Assembly: GCF_014205765.1 (NCBI RefSeq)
Contig: NZ_JACIIZ010000004.1
Span: forward strand, 1 to 64,000
DNA length: 64,000 bases
Origin: Nitrospirillum iridis
GTDB taxonomy: Bacteria > Pseudomonadota > Alphaproteobacteria > Azospirillales > Azospirillaceae
Direction of reading: 5' to 3'
Of this stretch, positions 1-9,511 are shown in pieces. The notes beneath the pieces are model-generated. The model did no database searches, was not told where the DNA came from, and was given only the letters and a program-made list of their open reading frames with translations. The stretch's first letter is position 1; each line of letters begins with the position of its first letter. A program made the position numbers and the translations under genes.

Positions 1-30
1 AACTCCATCAAACCCCACCAGAGGTGGCAT

Positions 31-64
31 GGCCACACCGGCCCCCGCGGGGGCCGGTGTGGCC
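31..64 (-). terminator. Perfect GC-rich hairpin downstream of the LysR pair
   Basis: Positions 31-46 are exactly complementary to 49-64, a 16 bp stem (17 if the central GC is counted) lying 13 bases beyond the stop codon of the leftward LysR gene. No T-run follows on the minus strand, so it may be a bidirectional or Rho-assisted terminator. Confidence 0.6.
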
Positions 65-76
65 GGGACTGTCAGG

Positions 77-1069
77 TCAATACTCTCTCAGCACACCCTG
101 ATAGCCGCCACTTGCCTTGTCTCTCGCGGCAGTGCCAATAATCGTCGGCTCACTCGCCACCGCCCAGCACGGATCGGCCTTCAGTTCCGCCGACAGGAAA
201 TCCAGGAAAGCGCGCAGCTTGGCGGCGGTGTGGCGGCCGGCGGGGTAGACGGCCTGGATGGCCGGGGCGGGGGAGCGGTACTTGGGCAGCAGGCCCTTGA
301 GGCGGCCGGCGGCCAGGTCGTCGCCGATGTCCCAGACGGATTTCAGCGCGATACCGGAGCCGGCCAGCGCGGCGGCGAGCCCGACCTCGCCGTCGTTGGT
401 CTGGATCAGGGGGCGGATTTCCACGGCGATGGGATCCGCGTCGGCTTCGCGGCACTGGAAGCGCCAGGTCGCCATGGGCGGATCGCCCAGAACGATGCAG
501 TGGTGGCGCAGCAGGTCCTGGGGCGTCTCTGGCTCCCCATGCTGGGCCAGATAGCTGGGCGCGGCGCAGGGGACGCGGTAGTTGGGTGCCAGCCGGCGCA
601 CCATCAGGGTGCTGTCGGGCAGAGCCGCCTGGCGGATGGCGACGTCGATGCCGGCGTCCACCAGATCCAGCACCGTGTCGGTGACCAGCACGTGCACCCG
701 CACGTCCGGGTATTGGGCGTGGAAGCGGGGCAGGCGGGGGGCGATGTGGCGGCGGGCGAAGGCGGCGGTGGCCGTCACCCGCAACAGGCCGGTGGCGGTC
801 CGCCGACGGCTGGCCACCAGATCCTGCGCCTCCTCCAGGTCAGCGACGATGCGCACGCAGCGCTCGTGGAACTCCACCCCCTCGTCCGTCAGGCTGAAGC
901 GCCGGGTGGTGCGGTTGGCCAGGCGCACGCCCAGCCGTTCCTCCAGCCGGGCCAGGCGCTTGGACACCACCGCCAGCGACAGGTCCAGTTCCCGCGCCGC
1001 CGCCGACAGGCTGCCGGTGGCGACCACGCGGATGAAGATGGTGATGTCGGTGAGGTTCTCGATCAGCAT
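77..1069 (-). CDS. LysR-family transcriptional regulator
   Basis: A 330-residue LysR-type regulator. The N-terminal winged helix-turn-helix (about residues 1-65) has the usual family pattern, with SLSAAARELDLS followed by RLARLEERLGVRL and RTTRR. The rest is a periplasmic-binding-like effector domain with the DVAIR motif typical of the group. The start at 1069 is chosen because the open frame upstream has no family similarity and this ATG overlaps the stop of the preceding LysR gene in an ATGCTGA arrangement (7 bases), which suggests translational coupling. Target genes and effector are not evident. It belongs to the large LysR subgroup that often acts on neighbouring oxidoreductases. Confidence 0.9.
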   Translation of the reverse strand: MLIENLTDITIFIRVVATGSLSAAARELDLSLAVVSKRLARLEERLGVRLANRTTRRFSLTDEGVEFHERCVRIVADLEEAQDLVASRRRTATGLLRVTATAAFARRHIAPRLPRFHAQYPDVRVHVLVTDTVLDLVDAGIDVAIRQAALPDSTLMVRRLAPNYRVPCAAPSYLAQHGEPETPQDLLRHHCIVLGDPPMATWRFQCREADADPIAVEIRPLIQTNDGEVGLAAALAGSGIALKSVWDIGDDLAAGRLKGLLPKYRSPAPAIQAVYPAGRHTAAKLRAFLDFLSAELKADPCWAVASEPTIIGTAARDKASGGYQGVLREY

Positions 1070-2010
1070 GAATGCAGCCCCGTGCCGACGCGCCGCGCGC
1101 CCACCGTATCGGGTGGCGCGTCGTCGTCGCCGGCGGCGCCCTCCTCCAGCTGGTTGCGCAGGAACTCGATCAGCAGGCTGACCTTGGGCGACAGGTGGCG
1201 CCGGTGGGGATAGACGGCCCAGACCCCCTCGTCGGGGGGGCGCAGCCCGTCCAGCAGGGGCACCAGCCGCCCCGCCGCCAGGTGATCGGCGACGTAGAAG
1301 TCCGGCAGTTGGCAGATGCCCAGGCCCTGCAGGGCGGCGTCGACCACGGCCAGGCCGCTGTTGCAACGCCAGCTGCCCTGCGGCCGGATGTCGACGTCCT
1401 GCCCGCCGGCGCGGAACTGCCACACCTCGGTCGTGCCCACCAGGCAGCGATGATGGGCCAGATCGTCCAGGCTCTCCGGCATGCCGTGGCGGGCGAGATA
1501 GGCGGGGGCGGCGCAAAGATGGCGGGTGCGTGACGCCAGGCGGGTGGCGATCAGCCGGCTGTCGTGCAGGTTGCCGGTGCGCACCGCCAGGTCGAAGCCT
1601 TCGCCCACCAGATCCACCACCCGGTTGCTGAGGTCTATGGTGACGGCCAACTGCGGGTGGTCGGCGGCGAAGCGGTTGACCAGCGGCACGATGTAGCGCT
1701 CGCCATAGGCGATGGAGCAGGTGAGGCGCAGATGGCCCTTGGGCGCGCCATCCTGCTCGCTGACGGCGGCGTACATGTCCTCGCGTTCATCCACCAGGCG
1801 GCGGCAGCGGTCGAGGAAGGCGCGGCCGGCGTCGGTCAGGCTGACATGGCGTGTGGTGCGGTACAGCAGCCTTACCTGCAGCCTGTCCTCCAGCCGCGCC
1901 ACCTCGCGGCTGACGTGCGAGGTGGAGATGCCCAGCCGACGGGCCGCGCGCGAGAAGCTTTCCGTTTCCCCCACGGCGATGAACTCGTCGATCCCGTCCC
2001 AGCGTGCCAT
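1063..2010 (-). CDS. LysR-family transcriptional regulator, divergent from frmA
   Basis: A 315-residue LysR-type regulator: HTH at about residues 5-65 (SFSRAARRLGISTSHVSREVARLEDRLQVRL), then a LysR substrate-binding domain with FDLAVR. It is the first gene of a leftward pair and is transcribed away from the formaldehyde dehydrogenase gene, so it is a candidate regulator of that gene as well as of itself. The start at 2010 gives the normal N-terminus. A second in-frame ATG at 2052 would place the 8 bp inverted repeat at 2027-2050 inside the coding region, so the shorter form is preferred. The paired gene downstream is clearly a paralogue. Confidence 0.9.
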   Translation of the reverse strand: MARWDGIDEFIAVGETESFSRAARRLGISTSHVSREVARLEDRLQVRLLYRTTRHVSLTDAGRAFLDRCRRLVDEREDMYAAVSEQDGAPKGHLRLTCSIAYGERYIVPLVNRFAADHPQLAVTIDLSNRVVDLVGEGFDLAVRTGNLHDSRLIATRLASRTRHLCAAPAYLARHGMPESLDDLAHHRCLVGTTEVWQFRAGGQDVDIRPQGSWRCNSGLAVVDAALQGLGICQLPDFYVADHLAAGRLVPLLDGLRPPDEGVWAVYPHRRHLSPKVSLLIEFLRNQLEEGAAGDDDAPPDTVGARRVGTGLHSC

Positions 2011-2026
2011 CGCAAAGGCGCCCTTT

Positions 2027-2050
2027 GATTGTTGCCTGCCAACAACAATC
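2027..2050. promoter_or_regulatory. Candidate LysR operator
   Basis: GATTGTTG (2027-2034) and CAACAATC (2043-2050) form an exact 8 bp inverted repeat with an 8-base spacer in the divergent region between the LysR gene and frmA. Dyads of this size close to the start of the regulator are typical LysR autoregulatory sites. The assignment to this regulator is inference. Confidence 0.45.
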
Positions 2051-2210
2051 ATTTGCCGACTGGGGCCGGCCATTGCCAGGAAAATCGATACTATAGTCGC
2101 GCGGACGGGGCCGCCCCGCCTGTCGTAAGGTGGCGGCTCACGGGCCGGAAGAGCCGCCTCAAGGGCGGGGATTCCGGCTGACAATCCTGCACCAGATAGG
2201 AAACGCACCC

Positions 2211-3320
<1,110 letters not shown>

Positions 3321-3329
3321 TCATCCTCG

Positions 3330-3366
3330 CACAGGACCGGGCGCGGCCGTCGCGCCCGGTCCTGTG
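3330..3366 (+). terminator. Rho-independent-like hairpin after frmA
   Basis: A perfect 16 bp stem (3330-3345 with 3351-3366) and a 5-base loop begins ten bases after the frmA stop. There is no U-run, so it may act as an attenuator or RNA stabiliser between frmA and fghA rather than a full terminator. Confidence 0.65.
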
Positions 3367-3370
3367 ACGC

Positions 3371-3506
3371 GGCATTTGAAATGCCCCCTCAGACGCCGGG
3401 CGTCGCCATCCGGCGACTTGGCTTCCTCGCGTTTCAGTCCGCTGACGCTCCCCAAAACGCTGCGGCGGACGCGGTCGCGTCCTACAGCGGCATGACTCAT
3501 GCCGCC
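3371..3506. repeat. Cluster of short palindromes between frmA and fghA (REP-like)
   Basis: Directly after the frmA hairpin there are five further exact inverted repeats in 136 bases: 3371-3385 (7+1+7), 3392-3404 (6+1+6), 3402-3417 (6+4+6), 3437-3442 with 3465-3470, and 3488-3506 (9+1+9). The density suggests a REP/BIME-like intergenic element or a structured mRNA processing region. No second copy was noticed in the window. Confidence 0.45.
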
Positions 3507-3532
3507 GTTACCAACTTTGTCTGGAGCCAGCC

Positions 3533-4381
3533 ATGACCCATGAGACCGTATCGACCAGCCGCAGCCACGGCGGGACCCAGGGCGTCTACCGCCATGCCTC
3601 GGCGGAGACCGGCACGCCCATGGTGTTCAGCGTCTTCCTGCCGCCTCAGGCGATGGAGGGGGACGGCGCCAAGCTGCCCGTGGTCTGGTACCTGTCGGGC
3701 CTGACCTGCACCCATGCCAACGTGACCGACAAGGGTGAGTTCCGGCAGGCGGCGGCCGAGCTGGGCCTGATCATCGTCTGCCCCGACACCAGCCCGCGCG
3801 GCGAGGGCGTGGCCGATGATCCCGCCTGGGACATGGGCCAGGGGGCGGGCTTCTATGTCGACGCGACGGAGGCGCCGTGGGCGCCGCACTTCCGCATGTG
3901 GTCCTACGTGACCAAGGAACTGCCGGAGGTGGTGGCCGCCAACTTCCCGGTGGACATGGACCGCCAGGGCATCACCGGCCATTCCATGGGCGGGCACGGT
4001 GCCTTGACCGTGGCGTTGCGCCATCCCGGCCGCTTCAAGTCCGTCTCCGCCTTCGCGCCCATCGTGGCGCCCACCCAGGTGCCCTGGGGGCAGAAGGCCC
4101 TGCCGGGCTATCTGGGAGAGAACCCGGCCGCCTGGCGCCAGCACGACACCGTGGCCCTGATCGAGGGTGGCGCCCGCGTGCCCGACCTGCTGGTGGACCA
4201 GGGGACGGCTGATAATTTCCTGGAGAACCAGCTGCGGCCGGAGCTGCTGCGCCAGGCCTGCGCCGACGCCGGCATTCCCCTGACCCTGCGGCTGCAGCAG
4301 GGCTATGACCACTCCTACTACTTCATCTCCACCTTCATGCGCGACCATCTGGAATGGCACGCGGAGCGTCTGAAGGCGTAA
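3533..4381 (+). CDS. fghA: S-formylglutathione hydrolase
   Basis: Hydrolyses S-formylglutathione to formate and glutathione, completing glutathione-dependent formaldehyde detoxification; cytosolic esterase-D family. The 282-residue length is typical. The nucleophile elbow GHSMGG places the catalytic serine at residue 151; the Asp and His of the triad are in DQGTADNF and YDHSYYF. The oxyanion region WYLSGLTCT is also conserved. It lies 212 bases downstream of frmA with a hairpin-rich spacer, so the pair probably shares regulation but may be differentially expressed. The formate formed could feed the formate dehydrogenase encoded at the far end of the window. Confidence 0.96.
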   Translation: MTHETVSTSRSHGGTQGVYRHASAETGTPMVFSVFLPPQAMEGDGAKLPVVWYLSGLTCTHANVTDKGEFRQAAAELGLIIVCPDTSPRGEGVADDPAWDMGQGAGFYVDATEAPWAPHFRMWSYVTKELPEVVAANFPVDMDRQGITGHSMGGHGALTVALRHPGRFKSVSAFAPIVAPTQVPWGQKALPGYLGENPAAWRQHDTVALIEGGARVPDLLVDQGTADNFLENQLRPELLRQACADAGIPLTLRLQQGYDHSYYFISTFMRDHLEWHAERLKA

Positions 4382-4446
4382 GGCGCTTTCCTTTCCAGCG
4401 GCCTCCCTGGCCGACCCGACAGTCGCCGTGACCGGCGGTTGACGGG

Positions 4447-4485
4447 AAGCCGGGCGTGCCCCACCTATGGCGGGCCGCCCGGCTT
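4447..4485 (+). terminator. Hairpin terminator after fghA
   Basis: AAGCCGGGCG (4447-4456) pairs exactly with CGCCCGGCTT (4476-4485), followed by a further T. The 19-base loop also contains GC complementarity. It sits 65 bases after the fghA stop and before the DUF72 gene. Confidence 0.5.
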
Positions 4486-4565
4486 TGATGCCGGGAAACG
4501 GGAGGCCGGGCGAGCCTGGAGCCGCCAGGATCATCGGCCTTGGAAATGGGAGGGGAGGTCGTTCG

Positions 4566-5315
4566 ATGGCGAAGCAGGGTCGCATCCGCGTGGGCATCGG
4601 CGGTTGGACGTATGAGCCTTGGCGGGGCACCTTCTACCCCGACGGCCTGACGCAGAAGCGCGAGCTGGAATATGCCAGCGGCAAGCTCAGCTCCATTGAG
4701 ATCAATGGCACCTACTACGGCTCCCAGAAGCCGGAGAGCTTCGCCAAATGGCATGACGAGACGCCGGACGACTTCGTCTTCTCGCTCAAGGGCCCCCGCT
4801 TCACCACCAACCGCCGCGTGCTGGCGGAGGCGGCGGAGTCGGTGCAGCGCTTCATCGACGGCGGCCTGCTGGAACTGAAGGACAAGCTGGGCCCCATCAA
4901 TTGGCAGTTCATGCCCACCAAGAAGTTCGATCCTGAGGATTTCGGCGCCTTCCTGGCGGCCCTGCCGGCCACGGCGGGCGGTCGCGCCCTGCGCCACGCG
5001 GTGGAGGTGCGGCACGACAGTTTCCGGGCGCCGGAGTTCACCGATCTGGCGCGGAAGCACGGCGTGGCCGTCATCCACGCCGCTGACAGCGACTATCCGG
5101 AGATCGAGGTCGATACCGCCCCGTTCACCTACGCCCGCATCATGGGGACGACGGAGGGGCACGAGAAGGGCTACAGCGAGGCGGCCCTGGACGCCTGGGC
5201 CCGGAAGGCCAAGGACTGGGCAGCGGGGGGCAAGGACGTCTATCTCTACGTCATCAGCGGCCACAAGGTGCGCAACCCCGCCGCCGCCATGGCGCTGATC
5301 GAGCGGCTGGCCTGA
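4566..5315 (+). CDS. DUF72 family protein (YecE-like)
   Basis: A 249-residue DUF72/YecE-family protein, a TIM-barrel-like family of unproved biochemical role. Family marks include VGIGGWTYEPWRGTFYP at the N-terminus, YASGKLSSIEINGTYYG, the FVFSLKGPRF strand, and VEVRHDSF. The ATG at 4566 is chosen over upstream in-frame codons because it begins MAKQGRIRVGIGGW, the usual family start, and follows a GGAGGGGAGG-type ribosome site. The alkB-like gene starts only four bases after its stop, so the two are co-transcribed. A link to nucleic-acid repair would be inference from this neighbour only. Confidence 0.88.
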   Translation: MAKQGRIRVGIGGWTYEPWRGTFYPDGLTQKRELEYASGKLSSIEINGTYYGSQKPESFAKWHDETPDDFVFSLKGPRFTTNRRVLAEAAESVQRFIDGGLLELKDKLGPINWQFMPTKKFDPEDFGAFLAALPATAGGRALRHAVEVRHDSFRAPEFTDLARKHGVAVIHAADSDYPEIEVDTAPFTYARIMGTTEGHEKGYSEAALDAWARKAKDWAAGGKDVYLYVISGHKVRNPAAAMALIERLA

Positions 5316-5319
5316 CATC

Positions 5320-5973
5320 ATGACGGGCGACCTGCTGGCCGGGTTGGCGCCGCCCCCGCCAACGCGGGAGGAGATAGGGCCCGGCGCCGTGCGGCTGCGC
5401 GGCTGGGCCCTGCCGCGCGCCGTTGAGCTGCTGGCCGCGGTGGAGGCGATCGCGGCCGCCGCGCCCTTCCGGCACATGGTGACGCCCGGCGGCTTCGAAA
5501 TGTCGGTCGCCATGACCAATTGCGGCGCCGCCGGCTGGGTCACGGACCGCGCCGGCTATCGCTATGCCCCCGACGATCCGCTGACGGGCCGGCCCTGGCC
5601 GCCCTTGCCGGTGGCGTTCGGCGACCTGGCCCAGGCGGCGGCGGGGGCGGCGGGCTACAGGGACTTCCAGCCGGACGCCTGCCTGATCAACCGCTACGAG
5701 CCCAGGGCGCGTCTGACCCTGCACCAGGACAGGGATGAGCGGGACAAGGGCCACCCCATCGTCTCGCTCTCCCTGGGCCTGCCGGCGATCTTCCAGTTCG
5801 GTGGGCTGAAGCGGGCCGACCCTGTGCGCCGGGTGACGCTGCTGCATGGCGACGTCGTCGTCTGGGGTGGGGCCGCCCGTCTGTTCCATCACGGCGTCCT
5901 GCCGCTGAAGGACGGGACGCACCCGCTGCTCGGCAAGCGGCGGGTCAACCTGACCCTGCGCCGCGCCTGGTAG
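5320..5973 (+). CDS. alkB: Alpha-ketoglutarate-dependent dioxygenase AlkB
   Basis: Fe(II)/2-oxoglutarate dioxygenase that removes alkyl lesions such as 1-methyladenine and 3-methylcytosine from DNA and RNA by oxidative demethylation; cytosolic. The 217-residue length equals E. coli AlkB. Iron ligands are His135 and Asp137 (LHQDRDE) and His191 (ARLFHHGV). The 2-oxoglutarate-binding R-x-N-x-T-x-R is residues 208-214. The nucleotide-recognition lid with MSVAMTNCGAAGWV is present. It follows the DUF72 gene by four bases. No Ada-type regulator is adjacent, although an Ogt gene lies at 59.2 kb. Confidence 0.95.
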   Translation: MTGDLLAGLAPPPPTREEIGPGAVRLRGWALPRAVELLAAVEAIAAAAPFRHMVTPGGFEMSVAMTNCGAAGWVTDRAGYRYAPDDPLTGRPWPPLPVAFGDLAQAAAGAAGYRDFQPDACLINRYEPRARLTLHQDRDERDKGHPIVSLSLGLPAIFQFGGLKRADPVRRVTLLHGDVVVWGGAARLFHHGVLPLKDGTHPLLGKRRVNLTLRRAW

Positions 5974-6013
5974 CCGCCCAGGCGGCGGCGAGACGGCAAT
6001 AATTTGCATAGGT

Positions 6014-6029
6014 ATGAATTCGAATTCAT
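6014..6029. promoter_or_regulatory. Perfect 16 bp palindrome, upstream operator candidate
   Basis: ATGAATTCGAATTCAT is fully palindromic. Its right 12 bases (ATTCGAATTCAT) recur exactly at 6185-6196, just after the likely transcription start of the dehydrogenase operon, 167 bases apart by equivalent position (6018 versus 6185). This arrangement fits a repressor binding two sites with DNA looping. Confidence 0.5.
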
Positions 6030-6147
6030 TCTGGATTCAAGGTCGGTCGAGATGGTCGGCTCCGCGATTGTGCTCAAGCGTTAGCCGACATTTTTTGACA
6101 TGGGCGGTGTTTTGGCTTTTGGCCGCGCGTGGGGTGCACGAGACGTC

Positions 6148-6196
6148 TTGACGGGGTTCTGCATTCGCATGCATATAGTGGCGCATTCGAATTCAT
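6148..6196 (+). promoter_or_regulatory. Probable promoter and operator of the HisD-like operon
   Basis: TTGACG at 6148-6153 resembles a -35 box; the AT-rich -10 (GCATATA, 6171-6177) follows at 17-18 bases. ATTCGCATGCAT at 6163-6174 overlaps the -10 and is a 10/12 match to ATTCGAATTCAT at 6185-6196, so the promoter is flanked by repeated operator-like sequence. The cognate regulator is not obvious; the LacI gene at the operon end is one candidate. Confidence 0.45.
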
Positions 6197-6242
6197 CGGC
6201 GGGCCCGCCTGGGGTCAGGCCGCGATAAGGGAGGGGATCAAG

Positions 6243-7583
6243 ATGGCGCAATGGCTGAAGCGCGGCGCGGACGCGGCCGTGGTCGCGGAGACCGATCGCA
6301 AGGTCCGGGACGCGGTGGAAGGTATCCTGGCGGACATCCAGGCGCGCGGCGACGCCGCGGTGCGTGACCTTTCGATCAAGTTCGACAGGTGGGATCGCGA
6401 CAGCTATCGCCTGACCGACGCGGAAATCCAGGCCTGCATCGACAGCCTTTCCCCGCAGGACATCAAGGATATCGAATTCGCGCAAACCCAGGTGCGCAAC
6501 TTCGCCCAGCACCAGCGCGACGCGCTGCGGGATGTGGAGGTGGAGACCATTCCGGGCGTGGTCCTGGGTCACAGGAACGTGCCCGTCAACGCCGCCGGCT
6601 GCTATGTCCCGGGTGGGAAGTACCCGTTGCTGGCGTCGGCGCACATGTCGGTGCTGACGGCCAAGGTGGCGGGGGTGAAGCGCGTGGTGACCTGCGCCCC
6701 GCCCTTCCACGGCAAGCCGGCGCCCGCCATTGTCGCGGCCCAGGCCATGGCCGGGGCGGATGAGATTTACTGTCTGGGCGGCATCCAGGCGGTGGGCGCC
6801 ATGGCGCTGGGCACGCAGAGCATCGCGCCGGTGGACATGCTGGTCGGTCCCGGCAACGCCTATGTGGCGGAGGCCAAGCGCCAGCTGTTCGGCCGGGTTG
6901 GCATCGACCTGTTCGCCGGCCCGACGGAGACCCTGGTCATCGCCGATGAGACGGTGGACGGCGAACTGTGCGCCACCGACCTGCTGGGCCAGGCGGAGCA
7001 TGGCCCCGACAGCCCGGCCGTGCTGCTGACCACCTCGGAAAAGCTGGCGCGCGAGACGATGGCGGAGGTGGAGCGCCTATTGGGTATCCTGCCCACGGCC
7101 GACATCGCGCGTCAGGCCTGGGCGCGCTATGGTGAGGTCATCGTGGCCGACAGCGATGAGGAAATGGTGCGTATCGCCGATCAGATCGCCTCTGAACACG
7201 TTCAGGTCATGACCCGTGATCCGGACTATTTCCTGACCCACATGACCAACTACGGCGCCCTGTTCCTCGGGCCGCGCACCAACGTTTCCTTTGGCGACAA
7301 GGTCATCGGCACCAATCACACCCTGCCGACCAAGAAGTCGGCCCGGTACACCGGCGGTCTGTGGGTGGGCAAGTTCATCAAAACCTGCACCTATCAGCGG
7401 GTGCTGACGGACGAGGCCTCCGCGCTGGTGGGTGAGTATTGTTCGCGCCTGTGCGCGCTGGAGGGCTTCGCCGGCCATGGCGAGCAGGCCAACATCCGCG
7501 TGCGCCGCTACGGGCACCGCAACGTGCCCTACGCCGGCGCGGCGCAGCCCCTTCCCCTGTCCGAAGCGTCGGTGGCGGAGTAA
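6243..7583 (+). CDS. Histidinol-dehydrogenase-family NAD-dependent dehydrogenase (HpsN-like)
   Basis: A 446-residue zinc dehydrogenase of the HisD superfamily. The active site is complete: GPGNAY (202-207), zinc ligands Gln250, His253, Asp352 and His412, and the catalytic Glu318-His319 pair in ASEHVQV. The segment [18 protein letters not shown] differs from true HisD and resembles the catabolic branch that includes sulfopropanediol 3-dehydrogenase (HpsN). It is unlinked to other his genes and heads a catabolic operon with an SDR, an FAH hydrolase and a DenD-like enzyme, so it probably oxidises a polyol or sugar-acid alcohol to a carboxylate. The start at 6243 gives MAQWLKRG; an upstream extension has no similarity and would cover the promoter. 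Confidence 0.8.
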   Translation: MAQWLKRGADAAVVAETDRKVRDAVEGILADIQARGDAAVRDLSIKFDRWDRDSYRLTDAEIQACIDSLSPQDIKDIEFAQTQVRNFAQHQRDALRDVEVETIPGVVLGHRNVPVNAAGCYVPGGKYPLLASAHMSVLTAKVAGVKRVVTCAPPFHGKPAPAIVAAQAMAGADEIYCLGGIQAVGAMALGTQSIAPVDMLVGPGNAYVAEAKRQLFGRVGIDLFAGPTETLVIADETVDGELCATDLLGQAEHGPDSPAVLLTTSEKLARETMAEVERLLGILPTADIARQAWARYGEVIVADSDEEMVRIADQIASEHVQVMTRDPDYFLTHMTNYGALFLGPRTNVSFGDKVIGTNHTLPTKKSARYTGGLWVGKFIKTCTYQRVLTDEASALVGEYCSRLCALEGFAGHGEQANIRVRRYGHRNVPYAGAAQPLPLSEASVAE

Positions 7584-7586
7584 GCC

Positions 7587-8354
7587 ATGGTCACCCTGCC
7601 GCGCACGCCCGCGTTTTCCCTGGAGGGCAAGCGCGCCTTGGTCACCGGCGGCGGCCGGGGCATCGGCGCCGCCTGCGCCGCCGCCCTGGCCCAGGCGGGC
7701 GCCCATGTCATCGTCTCCGCCCGTTCCATGGCGGAGATCGAGGCCGTGGCAGCCGCCATCCGGGAGGAGGGCGGGTCGGCCGAGGCCCTGGCGCTGGATG
7801 TGGGCGACGCGCCGGGCACCCGCGCCGCCCTGGCCGGCATCCCGTCCGTCGACATCCTGGTCAACAACGCCGGCACCAACCGGCCCAAGCCCTTCACCCA
7901 GGTGACGGAGGAGGACTACGACGCCGTCCTGGGCCTGAACCTGCGGGCGGCCTTCTTCGTGGCCCAGGCGGTGGCGGAGGGCATGGTCGCGGCCGGCCGG
8001 GGCGGGTCGTTGATCCACATGTCCTCGCAGATGGGGCATGTGGGCGGGCCCAACCGCACGCTCTACTGCGCCTCGAAATGGGGGCTGGAGGGCCTGAACA
8101 AGGCCATGGCGCTGGACCTCGCCCCCCACGGCATCCGCAGCAACACCATCTGCCCCACCTTCATCGAGACGCCCCTGACCCGGCCCTTCTTTGAGAACCC
8201 GGACTTCCTGGCCAGCGTGCTGGCCAAGATCAAGCTGGGGCGCCTGGGTCGGGTGGAGGACCTGATGGGGGCGGTGGTCTTCCTGGCCTCCGACGCCTCC
8301 TCCCTCATGACCGGCACCTCGATGGTGATCGATGGCGGCTGGACCGCCGATTGA
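7587..8354 (+). CDS. Short-chain dehydrogenase/reductase
   Basis: A 255-residue classical SDR. The nucleotide-binding motif TGGGRGIG is at residues 20-27, NNAG at 93-96, and the catalytic Ser146/147, Tyr160 and Lys164 are in HMSSQMGHVGGPNRTLYCASK. The C-terminus has the SSLMTGTSMVIDGGW signature. It starts three bases after the HisD-like gene and ends 31 bases before an FAH-family hydrolase. SDR plus FAH hydrolase occurs in non-phosphorylative sugar-acid pathways, where a 2-keto-3-deoxy acid is oxidised to a 2,4-diketo acid that is then cleaved; that role is plausible but unproved. Gluconate 5-dehydrogenase-like activity is an alternative. Confidence 0.88.
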   Translation: MVTLPRTPAFSLEGKRALVTGGGRGIGAACAAALAQAGAHVIVSARSMAEIEAVAAAIREEGGSAEALALDVGDAPGTRAALAGIPSVDILVNNAGTNRPKPFTQVTEEDYDAVLGLNLRAAFFVAQAVAEGMVAAGRGGSLIHMSSQMGHVGGPNRTLYCASKWGLEGLNKAMALDLAPHGIRSNTICPTFIETPLTRPFFENPDFLASVLAKIKLGRLGRVEDLMGAVVFLASDASSLMTGTSMVIDGGWTAD

Positions 8355-8385
8355 GCGTGTCCGCCGTTCCAGAAGGAGCATATCC

Positions 8386-9387
8386 ATGAAGCTCGCAACC
8401 TATTCGTCGGCGGACAGCCGTGACGGCCGCCTTCTGGTGGTGTCGCGCGACCTTGCCCGCGCCGCCGACGCCACCACCATCGTTCCCACCCTGCAGGCGG
8501 CGCTGGATCGCTGGGACGCGGTGGCTCCCCGCCTGGCCTCCCTCTATGACGCGCTGAACGCGGGCGACCTGGACGGGACCTTCCCCTTCGACCCGGTGCT
8601 GGCGGAATCGCCTCTCCCGCGCGCGTATCAATGGCTGGACGGTTCCTCCTACCTGGCGCACGGTCGCTTGCTGGACCGGGCTTTCAACATCCCGCCCATT
8701 CCCCAGGCGGACGTCATCCCCATCATGTACCAGGGCGGGTCGGATGATTTCCTGCCGCCCCACGGCGACGCGCCTTTCGCCAGTGACGAGGACGGCATCG
8801 ATTTCGAGGCGGAGTTCGCCATCGTGGTGGGCGACGTCCCGATGGGCGCCGATGAGGCCACGGCCCGGGATTCCGTGAAGCTGGTGCTGCTGGCCAATGA
8901 CTGGAGCCTGCGCGCCCTGCAACCATGGGAGATGAAGCGCGGCTTCGGCCTCATCCACTCCAAGCCGTCCACGGCCTTCGCGCCGGTGGCGGTGACGCCG
9001 GACGAGCTGGGCGGCGCCTGGCGGGACGGCATCATCGACCTGCGCGTGCTGACGGCCTGGAACGGCCAGCCGTTCGGCCGGCCCAGCGGCGGGGCGATGG
9101 ACTACCGCTACGCCCAGCTGCTGACCCACGCCGCCCGCACCCGCCGTTTGCGCGCCGGCACCATCGTGGGTTTCGGCACCACCTCGGAAGGCCAGCCGGA
9201 TGTCGTGGGCTCCGCCTGCATCACCGAGCGGCGGGGGTTCGAGATCATTCAGGAGGGGGCGCCCAAAACCCCGTTCATGAAGTTCGGCGACACCGTGAAG
9301 ATCGAGGTGCTGGACGCCGATGGCCGTTCGGTGTTTGGGAGCATCGAACAGCGGGTGGTGCCGGCGCAAGGGGCTGCGACACCCTGA
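8386..9387 (+). CDS. Fumarylacetoacetate hydrolase family protein
   Basis: A 333-residue FAH-fold hydrolase with the N-terminal extension seen in the long (about 330 residue) subgroup. Metal-binding acids are visible at Glu141 and Glu143 (DFEAEFAIVVGD) and Asp172 (LLANDWSLR). The ATG at 8386 follows an AGAAGGAG ribosome site. Members cleave carbon-carbon bonds of 2,4-diketo acids or fumarylacetoacetate. Without maleylacetoacetate isomerase or homogentisate dioxygenase nearby, tyrosine breakdown is less likely than cleavage of a diketo sugar acid made by the preceding SDR. The substrate is not determined by the sequence. Confidence 0.87.
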   Translation: MKLATYSSADSRDGRLLVVSRDLARAADATTIVPTLQAALDRWDAVAPRLASLYDALNAGDLDGTFPFDPVLAESPLPRAYQWLDGSSYLAHGRLLDRAFNIPPIPQADVIPIMYQGGSDDFLPPHGDAPFASDEDGIDFEAEFAIVVGDVPMGADEATARDSVKLVLLANDWSLRALQPWEMKRGFGLIHSKPSTAFAPVAVTPDELGGAWRDGIIDLRVLTAWNGQPFGRPSGGAMDYRYAQLLTHAARTRRLRAGTIVGFGTTSEGQPDVVGSACITERRGFEIIQEGAPKTPFMKFGDTVKIEVLDADGRSVFGSIEQRVVPAQGAATP

Positions 9388-9511
9388 CCGTTGGGCGCCC
9401 CCGACCGTTCGATGCCGTCAATACCACGCCTCCGCCCTATCGCTTATGCGCGCCGGCGGGGGCGGGCTATCGTGGCCGGCCCAGAAGACCTAAGCAGGAA
9501 AGACACGCCCC

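Noticed and set aside
6243-7583. Histidine biosynthesis hisD
   Set aside because: No his genes nearby; the C-terminal region and the operon partners fit a catabolic homologue.
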